From NCBI GenBank assembly GCA_015060685.1, contig SUXZ01000003.1:62001-126000 (forward strand): 64,000 bases of DNA, given 5' to 3'. Under the pieces are notes generated by a model. It was not told where the DNA came from and did no database searches. It was given only the letters and a program-made list of their open reading frames with translations. Of the stretch, positions 1 through 7,346 are shown piece after piece. Within the stretch, counting starts at the first letter, position 1. Each line of letters opens with the position of its first letter. The DNA is from Mediterranea massiliensis. Its GTDB lineage: Bacteria > Bacteroidota > Bacteroidia > Bacteroidales > Bacteroidaceae. A program made the translations under genes and the position numbers.

Positions 1-1
1 G

Positions 2-184
2 TACATCAAGATGAGAAACAACATCTATTCGGTTGCAGTAACTGGTGTAGAAGGATTCGGTTTCTCTGAAAACAGCATCCAGGATATTGAAGCAGTAGAA
101 GATGGAGCTTCTGAATCAATCTACCTGACACTCAGTGCAGAAATCCTTCCATGGATTGTTAGATACACTAACGTAGAATTCTAA
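2..184 (+). CDS. C-terminal end of a major fimbrillin (Mfa1/FimA-like), 5' truncated by window edge
   Basis: Only the last 60 codons are inside the window, read in the frame ending at the TAA at 182-184. The segment starts YIKMRNNIYSV, continues with a V-x-G-hydrophobic stretch, and ends in an L-x-A-x-I-L-P-W strand followed by a short polar tail. In the Bacteroidales type V pilins (Mfa1/FimA superfamily) the C-terminal domain ends in the same way, with an R-N-x-x-Y-x-V strand and a final strand containing P-W. The downstream genes encode other fimbrial lipoproteins, so this is most simply the structural pilin of the same operon. The N-terminal half, signal peptide and promoter lie outside the window. 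Confidence 0.75.
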   Translation, partial: YIKMRNNIYSVAVTGVEGFGFSENSIQDIEAVEDGASESIYLTLSAEILPWIVRYTNVEF

Positions 185-224
185 ATCAATATTCAAAAAA
201 AATAGTTGATGACAATGTAGTATG

Positions 225-258
225 GAAAGGGGGAGGCCTGACCCTCCTCCCCCTCCAC
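225..258 (+). terminator. Strong GC hairpin between pilin and downstream fimbrial genes (attenuator or processing site)
   Basis: Perfect 8-bp stem GGGGGAGG (229-236) / CCTCCCCC (246-253) with a 9-nt loop, 45 bp after the pilin stop. No T-run follows, so it is not a classical intrinsic terminator. It could protect the pilin mRNA 3' end or reduce read-through into the minor subunit genes. The hairpin is seen; the role is inferred. Confidence 0.5.
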
Positions 259-308
259 ATACTTAATCATCCGAAAAATAATTTCACCCACTAAAAAATC
301 AAAGAAGC

Positions 309-1364
309 ATGAAGACATTAGGAACATTCGCTCGACAATTCTCCTTTCGCTTAATGATGACATTGGCATTAGGAACTGCCGTTGTGTCGTGCGACAGCAT
401 ACTCGATGAAGAAGAGATTGATTGCTCGATTACATACAAGGTAGATTTCAAATATGACTACAACATGAAGTATGCAGATGCCTTCGCTAACGAAGTGAAA
501 TCTGTTACACTGTATGCTTTCGACAACAACGGCAAATTAGTTTATCAAAAAACAGAAGAAGGTGCCGTATTGGCACAAGGCGACTATGCCATGAACGTAG
601 ATATGCAAGCTGGCGAGTACCAACTCGTTGCATGGGCTGGATTGAACGATGACGACTCATTCTCAGTACCATTGATCACTCCAGGAGCGAGCATTGAAGA
701 ATTGCAGTGTAGAATGGATCGCGTCTATACACGCAACGAAGATGGTGGTGCCATTGTAAACAGCCGCTTATCTACCCTCTTCCATGGACAAGTAACAAAA
801 CATGCATTTACCAGTCGTGCTGCCATGGAACAAGTAGTTACTATTCCTTTGGTAAAAAACACCAATACCATCAAGGTGATTCTACACCAAATGGATGGAG
901 TAGCCATTCCCGCAGAAGATTTTGAATTCACTATCACAGACAATAACGGTTTGATGGATTACGATAATTCTTTGCTTGAAGATGAAGAATTGACCTACCA
1001 CTCATACCACCACGAAGCCGGCTTCCTTGAAGAAGATGGCGTAACACGTGCCGATGGTGAAGGAATCAACAATATCAGTTTCGCAACTGCCGAATTGACA
1101 GTAGGCCGCTTGGTGAAGAATCAAAACGCCATGCTTACCATTCGCAACAAGCAGACAGACGAAACCATCTTACGCATCCCACTAATCAAGATGTTCTTAT
1201 TAGCCAAGATGCAAGGACAATACAACATGGAAGATCAGGAATATCTGGATCGTCAAGACGAGTACAGAATGACATTCTTCCTTGACAAGACAATGAAATG
1301 GATTGATACACAAATCATGATTAATGATTGGATTGTCCGTTTCGATGATTTGAATATAAACTAA
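309..1364 (+). CDS. FimB/Mfa2-family fimbrial anchor lipoprotein
   Basis: The 351-aa protein has an N-terminal signal (hydrophobic about residues 13-28) ending in a lipobox with Cys at V-V-S-C, followed by the acidic stretch CDSILDEEEID. Acidic residues after the lipid-modified Cys are the surface-export signal of Bacteroidetes lipoproteins. The body has the two-domain beta-rich layout of FimB/Mfa2 proteins (Fimbrillin-A associated anchor family): an early V-x-L-Y-A-F-D strand, then A-G-E-Y-Q-L-V-A-W-A-G. In Porphyromonas these proteins cap the growing fimbria and attach it to the outer membrane. The gene lies 124 bp after the pilin and directly before another fimbrial lipoprotein, as expected for the anchor. 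The family call is firm; the exact role here is inferred from Porphyromonas. Confidence 0.8.
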   Translation: MKTLGTFARQFSFRLMMTLALGTAVVSCDSILDEEEIDCSITYKVDFKYDYNMKYADAFANEVKSVTLYAFDNNGKLVYQKTEEGAVLAQGDYAMNVDMQAGEYQLVAWAGLNDDDSFSVPLITPGASIEELQCRMDRVYTRNEDGGAIVNSRLSTLFHGQVTKHAFTSRAAMEQVVTIPLVKNTNTIKVILHQMDGVAIPAEDFEFTITDNNGLMDYDNSLLEDEELTYHSYHHEAGFLEEDGVTRADGEGINNISFATAELTVGRLVKNQNAMLTIRNKQTDETILRIPLIKMFLLAKMQGQYNMEDQEYLDRQDEYRMTFFLDKTMKWIDTQIMINDWIVRFDDLNIN

Positions 1365-1384
1365 TAATGATAAGGAGTACGAAA

Positions 1385-2440
1385 ATGAAGACATGGTTAT
1401 TCAATACAATGATGACAGTGGTTTGCTGCCTGGTAATAACCTCGTGTGCCACTGATGAGATACCCATTGAGCATAATGAAAGCATGGTACCCGTACAATT
1501 GACACTCTCTTTTTCGGGAACTCCTACGACTCGTGATGTAAATAGCTCTGATGAGGTATTGGATTACACCACCGAACAACAGAATCGTATCGACAATGCT
1601 TACATCCTGATAACCGATAGCGAGAGTAAGCTTGTTGAAGTAATCGAAAACCTGACTATCACAAAAGAGACAAGCAGCGAATATACGCTTTACGGGAAGA
1701 TGGAGGAATATCAAACCGCAAGTAGCATTATAGTATTGGCAAACATTAAGAATCAAGGAATTAATACCAACTCTCAAGAAGTTGGTACTTGGTTGAAAGG
1801 ATTTGTAGACAGTAGCATACAAGACTTATATAACGCATCCATCTATACCAATGTTGACACAAAAGGATGGGACATTGCAACCAGAGCTATTCCGATGTGG
1901 GGAACAACAACTGTTCCGGCTACTGTTAACAATGGTACCGTAACTGCAAGCTGCAACCTCTACAGAGCCCTGGCAAAAGTAAATGTATGGGTAAACGAGA
2001 AGAAAGGATTTGAAGGTTTCCAACTCGACAAAATCGTTGTAAGCAATCAATTGGACAGAGGATATTGCGTCTCTGGCAAAACACCAAACAGCCAAATAGA
2101 CATGCAATATACCGAAGCTTACATTCCTACAAACGCACAAGCAAGAGGCGACGTCGAGTATAACTGTCAAAGCGCAACAACCGCTTTCTCTGATTTGATC
2201 TATCTGCCCGAGCAATTGAATAATGAAACCCAATCGGTAACTTTAACTGTACATTACACCTACAATGGTATATCAAAAAGTAAGGCAATCAGTTTTAGCG
2301 ACCATAAATGGGACATTATCCGTAATCACTCATACGTCTTCAACATCTCCAGTGTAACACCTACCACTATTGAGTGCAAACTATACTATGTAGTAGAAAA
2401 CTGGGATGAAGTGACTATCAATATTCCGGACTTTAATTAA
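1385..2440 (+). CDS. Fimbrial accessory subunit lipoprotein (FimC/Mfa3-like position)
   Basis: I place the start at ATG 1385 (351 aa). An in-frame ATG at 1367 exists, but an AAGGAG-like sequence at about 1370-1375 fits initiation at 1385 and gives a normal signal peptide (MKTWLF...CLVITSC). The lipobox Cys is followed by ATDEIP. The mature protein has fimbrillin features: an early strand with hydrophobic/polar alternation, a G-T-P-T-T-R segment where trypsin-like maturation could cut, and an R-A-L-A-K-V-N-V-W-V strand typical of the second half of the N-terminal pilin domain. It is 20 bp from the anchor gene and 20 bp from the large tip-like gene, so it is very likely an accessory subunit of the same fimbria. 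Subunit order in the fibre cannot be read from sequence. Confidence 0.65.
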   Translation: MKTWLFNTMMTVVCCLVITSCATDEIPIEHNESMVPVQLTLSFSGTPTTRDVNSSDEVLDYTTEQQNRIDNAYILITDSESKLVEVIENLTITKETSSEYTLYGKMEEYQTASSIIVLANIKNQGINTNSQEVGTWLKGFVDSSIQDLYNASIYTNVDTKGWDIATRAIPMWGTTTVPATVNNGTVTASCNLYRALAKVNVWVNEKKGFEGFQLDKIVVSNQLDRGYCVSGKTPNSQIDMQYTEAYIPTNAQARGDVEYNCQSATTAFSDLIYLPEQLNNETQSVTLTVHYTYNGISKSKAISFSDHKWDIIRNHSYVFNISSVTPTTIECKLYYVVENWDEVTINIPDFN

Positions 2441-2460
2441 TCTAGAAAAAATTGACGAAT

Positions 2461-5403
2461 ATGAAACGTTTTAATATACATAAGTTCTTTAATGCCGTAT
2501 TAGCAACATTGGTATTCATGACTGCTATTGCTTGTACTGCCGAAAATGATTCTTTCCAAGAGGTTGGAGGTAACGAATCTTCTAGATTGGTTGAAGTGAA
2601 AATCGGTGTTATGGCGCCTGAAGGTGACATGGCTTCTATCGGCACAAGAGCAGTTGACGAATATGCAGTGAACAACCTATATGTACTTGTATTTGATGCA
2701 AATGGAACGCTTAGATACAGCCAATATTTCAATAGCAACGAACTGAATCAGCCAAACGATACTTATCAAGGAACGACCAATAAGGAGAATACAAACTATA
2801 TTACTGCCACAGTTCCCATTGGTAAAGCCTATATCTATGGCTTTGCAAATATCGACAGCGAGGTTTACGGAAATATTAAAGGCCAGCTGGATGCTATCAA
2901 CACTTTGGATGATATGCAGAATGCCAAAGTTACCATCCAAGAAACTGCCCGTAACTTGACACGAATTGGCTCCACATTATTAATGGCGGGAAGTTGTAGT
3001 AACAATAATGACGGATCGTATACTATAACTGCCGACACGAAAGAGATTAAGCACATTCGTCTGAAAAGATTGGATTCACAAATCACATTCAACTTCTCTG
3101 CTGGTACAGGTTCAAAATTCACAGCTTTGGAATGGCATTGTGTAAATGCTCCGGCAAGCAGCATGTTGCTGGAAAAGAGCGCCAACCCATCTGCTACTAC
3201 TTATGGCAACTGGGATGCTTCCAACAATGCTGACGATTTCTATACCAACTACGAAAGCAAGAAGTATATTACCAACAACACATTCACGTTCTTCATGCCG
3301 GAAAACCGCAAAGTGGCAAAGAATAGTATCAGCAATTATAACGACCGCGAACGAGAAACAACAGAAAACAAACTCAACCATGTTTCTGGCACACCCAGAA
3401 CCTACATCAATGCACCAGACAATGCAACTTACGTTGTAGTTCATGGTACATTCGAAGGAAAAGCAAACAATGAGGATGTGTCGGCCGATGTAACCTACGT
3501 TATTCACTTGGGTTACCTAAACAATAACGCCAACGACTTCTTTAGTAACCGCAATACAAAATATACATATAATGTGAAGGTAGTAGGCGTTGAAAGTATC
3601 ATTGTGGAAGTAGAGCAAGACCAAGAAACAGTTCCTGGCGCAACAGGTGAAGTCATTTACCTGACAAACAACAACATCTACACCCTTGATGCTCATTACG
3701 AAACAGTTCTGCTTCAATTCGATTTGAACGACCTTGTTTCAAGATATCAAAAGGCCCAAGGTTACGACAACCAACGTCGTTTCCGTAGTATCGTTTCCAC
3801 TCCTTACAGCCATTTGAACAACGTGGACGAAACTAAAGACAAGGGTTGGGTGAAGTTTGTACTGAATGACAACGCATCTACTACTTTACAGACTTACAAT
3901 CCAAACTCGCAGGATTTCCTAACTGTTGACGAGATGCTGCAACAATTAGAAGATGCAGCAGAGGAGTATGTACATAATAATAAAATCATTGCGCCCTTCA
4001 ACAATCAAGGTAAGGTTAGTTACACCTGCTTCGTTGATGAATTCTACTACGAAGACAAGGACTTGCCGATATCAGAAGGCGTATCTGCAAGTACATTCAA
4101 AAGCCAATTAGCAGATAATGGCGTTAATCTTTGGAAATCGTTTGTAAACCGCCCCAACCGCAAGTTGTATGTACTATGTTCTTCGGATAATAGTGCAGAT
4201 AACGAAAGTACAGTTGTAAGCTCGGCTTATATCATTGAACAACGCTCCATCCGTACGTTCTACTCCATCGATCCTTCAACCAACGCAGTTATTGCCTATG
4301 GTATAGAAACAATCAATGAAACAGGCAAGTTAGATTGGAAAGGTAACAAGGATATATCAAAGAGCAAAAACAGTACAAAAGATGGTTGGAGCAACTATTG
4401 GGGGATGGTTGGAGGACAAAATTGGAATACCCTTATCAACCACCAAGCCAACGGATATACATCTGTAGCACAAAACAGCACTGTACAAACCAATGCCAAA
4501 GAAAATCTACAAGAAGGTATGTCTTTCCTGATGGGTATGCAAAACGATTACAAATATGCCTATTATGCATGCATGCAACGCAATCGCAACGAAGCTGGTA
4601 GCGAAAACATTGAAAAGAGTGATTTGAAGTGGTACTTACCTTCAGTAGAGCAAATGCAATCGTATTATATTGGTGAGACAGAAATGGAGGAGGCACAATT
4701 GTACCATTATCCAGTTGTAGAAAACACACAAAACAGTACAGACCAACGCGGAAAAGTGTATAAACACTATGCCACAAGCACCAATAAAGATGGAAACGAA
4801 TATGGTTATTACATCCTTTGGTCGGAAGAAGGAACTTCCATTTCAACTATGGCCGAAAGAAAGTCTTGGTATAACAATGCTGGAAATGGCGGAAAATATT
4901 GGAACAATCATAACTATCACTATCGTTGTGTACGCTACTTGGGAACAGACAACTCGCGAACAACAGGCCAACCCTACGATAATTTTGCCACACTTGGAAC
5001 AAATGGAGGTTATGATGCCATTACTTACGACTTGTTGAATAGTGATGCCCGTAATCGTTCTGCTGTAACCAATCAAGAAAATTTAGGTGCTCATATCTAT
5101 GACGAAGAGGGCAATACACTTAGTCCCAATGGATTCCAAATATGGTATGAAAATGTGAATAGAACAAGTAATTACTTGTATGCCATACAAGACAATTGTA
5201 CTAATTTAGGAGCAGGATGGCGCATTCCTAATTTACGTGAGCTTACTTTGATGCGACAACTCGGTGTAAATGATCTGAATACTATGTGTCGCACCCGCTT
5301 CAAATACGATTTCCGTGAAACATGGGGAACTAAGAGTGGAGGTAACATTCAGATGCAAAACAACGATAATAATAAGATCCGTTGCGTAAGAGATATAAAA
5401 TGA
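2461..5403 (+). CDS. Large fimbrial tip-like lipoprotein with two C-terminal lectin-fold (DUF1566/Lcl-type) modules
   Basis: The 980-aa protein starts at ATG 2461; an upstream in-frame TTG at 2452 is less likely. A signal peptide ends at T-A-I-A-C, followed by an acidic stretch. Residues about 40-400 look like a fimbrillin-type N-terminal region (V-N-N-L-Y-V-L-V-F-D, later a V-P-I-G-K-A-Y-I-Y-G-F-A-N strand). The C-terminal third holds two modules of the same type. The first runs from W-Y-L-P-S-V-E-Q-M (about 722) to Y-R-C-V-R (about 822). The second runs from W-R-I-P-N-L-R-E-L (about 918) to I-R-C-V-R-D-I-K at the very end. W-x-x-P-x-x-x-E-L and (I/Y)-R-C-V-R mark DUF1566/Lcl domains, which have a C-type-lectin fold often found in adhesins and in diversified proteins. 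It is most likely the tip adhesin of this fimbria. Confidence 0.65.
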   Translation: MKRFNIHKFFNAVLATLVFMTAIACTAENDSFQEVGGNESSRLVEVKIGVMAPEGDMASIGTRAVDEYAVNNLYVLVFDANGTLRYSQYFNSNELNQPNDTYQGTTNKENTNYITATVPIGKAYIYGFANIDSEVYGNIKGQLDAINTLDDMQNAKVTIQETARNLTRIGSTLLMAGSCSNNNDGSYTITADTKEIKHIRLKRLDSQITFNFSAGTGSKFTALEWHCVNAPASSMLLEKSANPSATTYGNWDASNNADDFYTNYESKKYITNNTFTFFMPENRKVAKNSISNYNDRERETTENKLNHVSGTPRTYINAPDNATYVVVHGTFEGKANNEDVSADVTYVIHLGYLNNNANDFFSNRNTKYTYNVKVVGVESIIVEVEQDQETVPGATGEVIYLTNNNIYTLDAHYETVLLQFDLNDLVSRYQKAQGYDNQRRFRSIVSTPYSHLNNVDETKDKGWVKFVLNDNASTTLQTYNPNSQDFLTVDEMLQQLEDAAEEYVHNNKIIAPFNNQGKVSYTCFVDEFYYEDKDLPISEGVSASTFKSQLADNGVNLWKSFVNRPNRKLYVLCSSDNSADNESTVVSSAYIIEQRSIRTFYSIDPSTNAVIAYGIETINETGKLDWKGNKDISKSKNSTKDGWSNYWGMVGGQNWNTLINHQANGYTSVAQNSTVQTNAKENLQEGMSFLMGMQNDYKYAYYACMQRNRNEAGSENIEKSDLKWYLPSVEQMQSYYIGETEMEEAQLYHYPVVENTQNSTDQRGKVYKHYATSTNKDGNEYGYYILWSEEGTSISTMAERKSWYNNAGNGGKYWNNHNYHYRCVRYLGTDNSRTTGQPYDNFATLGTNGGYDAITYDLLNSDARNRSAVTNQENLGAHIYDEEGNTLSPNGFQIWYENVNRTSNYLYAIQDNCTNLGAGWRIPNLRELTLMRQLGVNDLNTMCRTRFKYDFRETWGTKSGGNIQMQNNDNNKIRCVRDIK

Positions 5404-5439
5404 TACTACATACAATTAACTAAAACTTCTGTAATTTCT

Positions 5440-5706
5440 ATGAACGATTTCAGTAGCATATTGGAACGCGAAAGCAAAGGTGAAAACAAAATATATCTCT
5501 ACCGAGAAGGTAATTGTTGGACCGGTTATGAAAAATCGGCTTATAAGTTAGGGAAACTTATCGACGGACTGACACCAAAATGTCACTTTATCAACAACGC
5601 CATTTGGTTGGCTAAAGTAGAAGTTGATTTCGATAATTTACCTAAGGAGCACATCGTTCATAATGACGACGATGAATGTATATTAGATGTTCCGTTCTTA
5701 ATGTAA
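5440..5706 (+). CDS. Small protein, possibly MutS domain I-like
   Basis: An 88-aa acidic protein with no signal peptide, 36 bp after the tip-like gene and before a strong hairpin, so it is probably the last gene of the fimbrial operon. The central segment IYLYREGNCWTGYEKSAYKL has the spacing of MutS mismatch-recognition domain I (hydrophobic strand, x-x-G-x-F/W-Y, then an acidic residue and an Ala-rich helix). That resemblance is by eye only. Small MutS-I-like (MSL) proteins are reported as accessory genes of some Bacteroidetes diversity-generating retroelements. Here neither a reverse transcriptase nor a template repeat is present. If the resemblance fails, this is simply an uncharacterised small cytoplasmic protein. 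Confidence 0.4.
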   Translation: MNDFSSILERESKGENKIYLYREGNCWTGYEKSAYKLGKLIDGLTPKCHFINNAIWLAKVEVDFDNLPKEHIVHNDDDECILDVPFLM

Positions 5707-5745
5707 TTTGATAGAGCTATAGACCCAATAGCTCGTACAATCCAT

Positions 5746-5793
5746 GCGGCCACGATATTTTATGACGCAAAAAATAGCGTGGTCGCTGTTTTG
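5746..5793 (+). terminator. 16-bp stem-loop ending the fimbrial operon
   Basis: Arms 5746-5761 and 5771-5786 pair along 16 bp (one A-G mismatch, one G-U), with a GC-rich base and a 9-nt loop. A T-rich stretch (TGTTTTGTT) follows. It reads as an intrinsic terminator and abuts the -33 element of the next promoter. A smaller inverted repeat, GAGCTA...TAGCTC, lies just upstream (5714-5734). Confidence 0.6.
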
Positions 5794-5820
5794 TTACTTA
5801 AGCAATTTATTGTAGCTTTG
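5789..5820 (+). promoter_or_regulatory. Bacteroidetes-type promoter for the DUF5106 lipoprotein gene
   Basis: TTTTG at about 5789-5793, a 19-bp spacer, then TAGCTTTG at 5813-5820. This matches the TTTG/TAnnTTTG consensus of the Bacteroidetes primary sigma factor. The ATG at 5851 follows 30 bp later, which excludes the longer upstream reading frame from 5779. Confidence 0.65.
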
Positions 5821-5850
5821 CATCATCTTACTAACCAACACTCTATAAAA

Positions 5851-6765
5851 ATGATTCGAAAAACCATTTTATTCCTTTTTGCCGCTCTGCTGATGGCTTG
5901 CAACGGCAATAGCCAGGTGCAGAACAAGGTGCAAAACGAGCCTGTAAAGGAACGTTCTTTCCAATTGCCGGAAGTACCTTCTATGTTACAAAGTGTTGAA
6001 GAACGTTTGAATTATGTGATAGAGCATTACTGGGACAACTTTGATTTCAGCGACACTGCCTATATACACCTGCCAGAAATAACCGAGCAAGCTGTTGCCA
6101 ATTATGTTGATTTGTTGGGTAGAACAACACGAGAAATAGCCTCATCGGCTATACAAGGCACATTAAAGAGTGCTATGGCCGAACCCAAAATGTTGAAATA
6201 CCTGAATAGCCAACTCCGCCGCTATACAACCGACCCTAATTCTCCCATCCGAAACGAAGAATTATATGAACCCGCAGCACAATTCTTAGCTCAAACTCCC
6301 AACATTGAGGAATCTATACGCATAAAAGCCGTGCGCGACTTGAAACTAATTGCCTTAAACCGTAAAGGAAGCAAGGCCAATAACTTCAGTTTCAAATTGC
6401 CCAACGGAAATATTCAACAACTGTACCAATTGGATAGTCCCTTAACACTGCTGCTGTTCTTTGATCCTGATTGCCATACCTGTGGCGAAGTCATTGAGGA
6501 GTTGAAAACATCCGAATCCATCAATCAAAGCCACCTGAAGATTGTAGCCATCTATCCAGAAGGTGATGCCGACATATGGAGAAGCTATTTGGAGAAGTTG
6601 CCACAAAACTGGATAAATGGACACGACTACCAATTGGAAGTGTTAAACAAAGAGTTATACGACTTGAATGCCATGCCTACCCTCTACTTGCTCGATGCCA
6701 ACAAGCACGTGCTTGTAAAGGATGGAACTGTGCGCGAAATTGAGTATTATCTGCAAGAAAATTAA
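5851..6765 (+). CDS. DUF5106-type lipoprotein with C-terminal thioredoxin fold
   Basis: The start is ATG 5851 (304 aa), because the promoter overlaps the upstream extension of the frame. The signal peptide ends at L-L-M-A-C, giving a lipoprotein. Residues about 30-175 form the helical N-terminal region of DUF5106 proteins. The C-terminal half is a thioredoxin-like fold with F-F-D-P-D-C-H-T-C-G-E: a CHTC redox motif and a later A-M-P-T-L-Y-L-L-D cis-Pro strand. It is probably a periplasmic or outer-membrane-attached thiol-disulfide protein. Neither substrate nor partner is apparent. It has its own promoter and is followed by the rpsO promoter, so it is a single-gene unit. Confidence 0.75.
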   Translation: MIRKTILFLFAALLMACNGNSQVQNKVQNEPVKERSFQLPEVPSMLQSVEERLNYVIEHYWDNFDFSDTAYIHLPEITEQAVANYVDLLGRTTREIASSAIQGTLKSAMAEPKMLKYLNSQLRRYTTDPNSPIRNEELYEPAAQFLAQTPNIEESIRIKAVRDLKLIALNRKGSKANNFSFKLPNGNIQQLYQLDSPLTLLLFFDPDCHTCGEVIEELKTSESINQSHLKIVAIYPEGDADIWRSYLEKLPQNWINGHDYQLEVLNKELYDLNAMPTLYLLDANKHVLVKDGTVREIEYYLQEN

Positions 6766-6783
6766 AAAAATATCCCCAATCGC

Positions 6784-6813
6784 TTGCCAAGTAAAAGATT
6801 ATGTTTACCTTTG
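6784..6813 (+). promoter_or_regulatory. rpsO promoter
   Basis: TTG at about 6784-6786, a 19-bp spacer and TACCTTTG at 6806-6813, a near-ideal Bacteroidetes housekeeping promoter, 44 bp upstream of the rpsO ATG. Confidence 0.7.
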
Positions 6814-6857
6814 CAGCCCCGAATGGGATATTATAAACTATTTAATTAAAAACATTT

Positions 6858-7127
6858 ATGTATTTAGACGCTGCTAAAAAGCAAGAAATCTTCGGCAATT
6901 ACGGAAAGTCTAACACTGATACTGGTTCAGCTGAGAGCCAGATTGCTTTGTTTTCATACCGTATTGCTCATCTGACTGAGCACCTTAAGCTCAACAGAAA
7001 GGATTATAGTACTGAAAGAGCCTTGACAATGTTGGTAGGTAAGCGCCGTGCGTTGCTTAACTACTTGAAGGATCGCGACATCGAACGCTATCGTGCAATT
7101 GTTAAGAAGCTTGGCTTGCGTAAGTAA
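6858..7127 (+). CDS. rpsO: 30S ribosomal protein S15
   Basis: The 89-aa product is exactly the usual length of S15. It carries the family signatures G-S-A-E-S-Q-I-A-L near residues 24-33 and the L-V-G-K-R-R-A-L-L-N-Y-L block at 57-68, ending in a basic tail. S15 binds 16S rRNA helices 20-22 and nucleates assembly of the 30S platform. The gene is monocistronic here, with its own promoter and an intrinsic terminator 21 bp after the stop. The E. coli-style rpsO-pnp pairing is absent. Confidence 0.98.
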   Translation: MYLDAAKKQEIFGNYGKSNTDTGSAESQIALFSYRIAHLTEHLKLNRKDYSTERALTMLVGKRRALLNYLKDRDIERYRAIVKKLGLRK

Positions 7128-7148
7128 TCTTACTGCGGCAAACTTATT

Positions 7149-7182
7149 AAAAAAGGAATCTCTGAACGAGGTTCCTTTTTTG
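7149..7182 (+). terminator. rpsO intrinsic terminator
   Basis: Stem GGAATCTC (7155-7162) / GAGGTTCC (7168-7175), flanked by A6 and T6 runs. Confidence 0.85.
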
Positions 7183-7187
7183 TTTAT

Positions 7188-7276
7188 TATCATCATCTGA
7201 ACAACAAACACTTTACGGCTGACGAACAAATACTTCAGCCGTAAAGAACAAATACTTCAGAAATGAGTAACAAACA
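7188..7276. repeat. Intergenic array E: four 22-bp units with constant flank and flipped core
   Basis: The 8-mer AACAAA(T/C)A occurs at 7203, 7225, 7247 and 7269, exactly 22 bp apart each time. The 14-bp cores between copies differ. The core at 7211-7224 and the core at 7233-7246 are reverse complements at 13 of 14 positions (CTTTACGGCTGA versus TCAGCCGTAAAG). The linker is therefore directly repeated while the core is inverted. The array sits between the rpsO terminator and the oppositely oriented terminator of the next operon. It contains no reading frame of note. Confidence 0.75.
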
Positions 7277-7290
7277 ATATAAATAGATAC

Positions 7291-7322
7291 AAAAAAAGGA
7301 GCAACTTGTATTGCTCCTTTTA
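7291..7322 (-). terminator. Terminator of the susC-susD-DUF5123 operon
   Basis: Stem GGAGCAA (7298-7304) / TTGCTCC (7311-7317) with a 6-nt loop and an A7 run on the plus strand, which is a U-run in the minus-strand transcript. Confidence 0.85.
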
Positions 7323-7346
7323 TACATTTTAGATTTTTTCTTTCCA

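Noticed and set aside
2461..5706. A complete diversity-generating retroelement
   Set aside because: No reverse transcriptase, Avd-like gene or template repeat is in the window; only a possible target and a possible accessory protein are seen.
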